NCBI RefSeq assembly: GCF_003308995.1
Contig: NZ_QFFJ01000001.1
Location: 2,666,001 to 2,730,000 of the forward strand
DNA length: 64,000 bases
Source: Chitinophaga flava
GTDB taxonomy: Bacteria; Bacteroidota; Bacteroidia; Chitinophagales; Chitinophagaceae
Direction of reading: 5' to 3'
Position numbers and translations under genes: made by a program. Below the pieces are notes generated by a model. It worked only from the letters and a program-made list of their open reading frames with translations, did no database searches and was not told the DNA's origin. The stretch's first letter is position 1. Every line of letters starts with the position of its first letter. Shown here piece by piece: positions 63,507-64,000 of this stretch.

Positions 63507-64000
63507 ATGAACAGAAGAGATATCATCAAGGGTAGTGGCCTGCTCGCAGCAGCCTCCTTACTATCACCGGCCATAAAGGCCGCAACAACCTCCGGCTCTA
63601 AACGCAAGCCGGCACTGACAATTGCCCATATTACGGATGTACACATAGCCGCAGGAGATAATGCCCCCGAACGTTTTATCCAATGCCTTGCAGCCGTAAA
63701 AAAACAGGGCGTTGACTTTATCCTCAATGGTGGCGACTCCATCATGGATGCCTCTTATGATAACGTTAAACGGGAGCAGGTAACTGAATTATGGAGCATA
63801 TGGGACCGATGCATAGAAACCGTAAAACCTTATGCGGTATATAGCTGTCTTGGTAATCATGACATGTGGTGGAAAGCACCGTCAGAACAAGATGAGATGT
63901 ACGGCAAACCTTATGTAGTTAAACGGCTCAAAATCCCAGCACGTTATTACAGCTTCACTAAAAAAGGCTGGCATTTTGTAATCCTCGATGGCAACAATGA
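63507..64000 (+). CDS. Metallophosphoesterase with a Tat signal (partial; runs off the window)
   Basis: The frame starts at ATG 63507, one base after the susD stop, and is open to the window end (about 164 codons). The N-terminus MNRRDIIKGSGLLAAASLL carries a twin-arginine signal, so the protein is probably exported folded. The calcineurin-like metal motifs are DVH in AHITDVHIA, GGD in FILNGGDSIMD and GNH in CLGNHDMWW. It is a phosphomonoesterase, phosphodiesterase or nucleotidase. As the last visible gene of the susCD operon it suggests that the locus takes up a phosphorylated compound (inference). Confidence 0.9.
   Translation, partial: MNRRDIIKGSGLLAAASLLSPAIKAATTSGSKRKPALTIAHITDVHIAAGDNAPERFIQCLAAVKKQGVDFILNGGDSIMDASYDNVKREQVTELWSIWDRCIETVKPYAVYSCLGNHDMWWKAPSEQDEMYGKPYVVKRLKIPARYYSFTKKGWHFVILDGNN

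Noticed and set aside
1..64000. CRISPR arrays, rRNA genes, insertion sequences
   Set aside because: No regularly spaced repeats, rRNA-like sequence, transposase or terminal inverted repeats were seen.

Overview
The window looks like a chromosomal segment of a Bacteroidota bacterium close to Chitinophaga (inference). Grounds are the gliding genes gldB, gldF and gldG, several large TonB-dependent receptors, an ECF sigma / FecR / SusC-STN / SusD locus, a MurF-Alr fusion, and promoters of the Bacteroidota type (TTTG-N19-TAnnTTTG). Most of it is ordinary core genome near 50 % G+C (one counted row, 20641, is 50 %).

Layout. 1-3903: molybdenum-cofactor genes (partial moaD-like gene, a conserved small protein, moaA, a TauE/SafE permease, a MoeB-rhodanese fusion) plus a GNAT acetyltransferase. 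3970-8772: serS, nadE, a beta-barrel protein and, divergently, gldB. 8823-11507: apaG, then a four-gene envelope operon (haem-motif lipoprotein, YceI, DUF5777-type barrel, HExxH protein). 11616-16319: murF and an Oar-like TonB receptor. 17052-25741: methylmalonyl-CoA epimerase, cysteine desulfurase, gldF-gldG, terC, murF-alr fusion, lspA. 26346-43875: a TonB receptor, D-lactate dehydrogenase, fumC, an enoyl-CoA hydratase, an S41 peptidase, two beta-barrel proteins, a B12-binding subunit, glnS, gltX, a polysaccharide deacetylase, a lipoprotein, tatD, asparaginase and an aquaporin. 43966-44052: tRNA-Ser(GGA).

44936-55842 is the most interesting part: an AT-richer cassette (two counted rows are 33-35 % G+C). 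It holds five overlapping or nearly touching minus-strand genes: caspase + degenerate STAND-like NTPase, MoxR AAA+ ATPase, vWA protein, an 840-residue protein and a 427-residue orphan. A convergent plus-strand gene encodes an active-looking caspase fused through beta-rich domains to an alpha/beta hydrolase. Its stop overlaps the operon's last stop by 8 bp. It has the make-up of a vWA-MoxR 'ternary' conflict system. Reading the proteins against each other suggests that the 840-residue protein contains a catalytically dead caspase followed by the same C-terminal domain as the caspase-hydrolase, so three caspase-fold proteins, one inactive, would be encoded together. A working model is that MoxR-vWA and the 840-residue protein sense or assemble, and the caspases then unleash the hydrolase as a membrane- or ester-attacking effector.

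56215-64000 is a nutrient-uptake locus: ECF sigma factor, FecR anti-sigma factor, SusC with an N-terminal STN signalling domain, SusD, and the start of a probable Tat-exported metallophosphoesterase that runs off the window.
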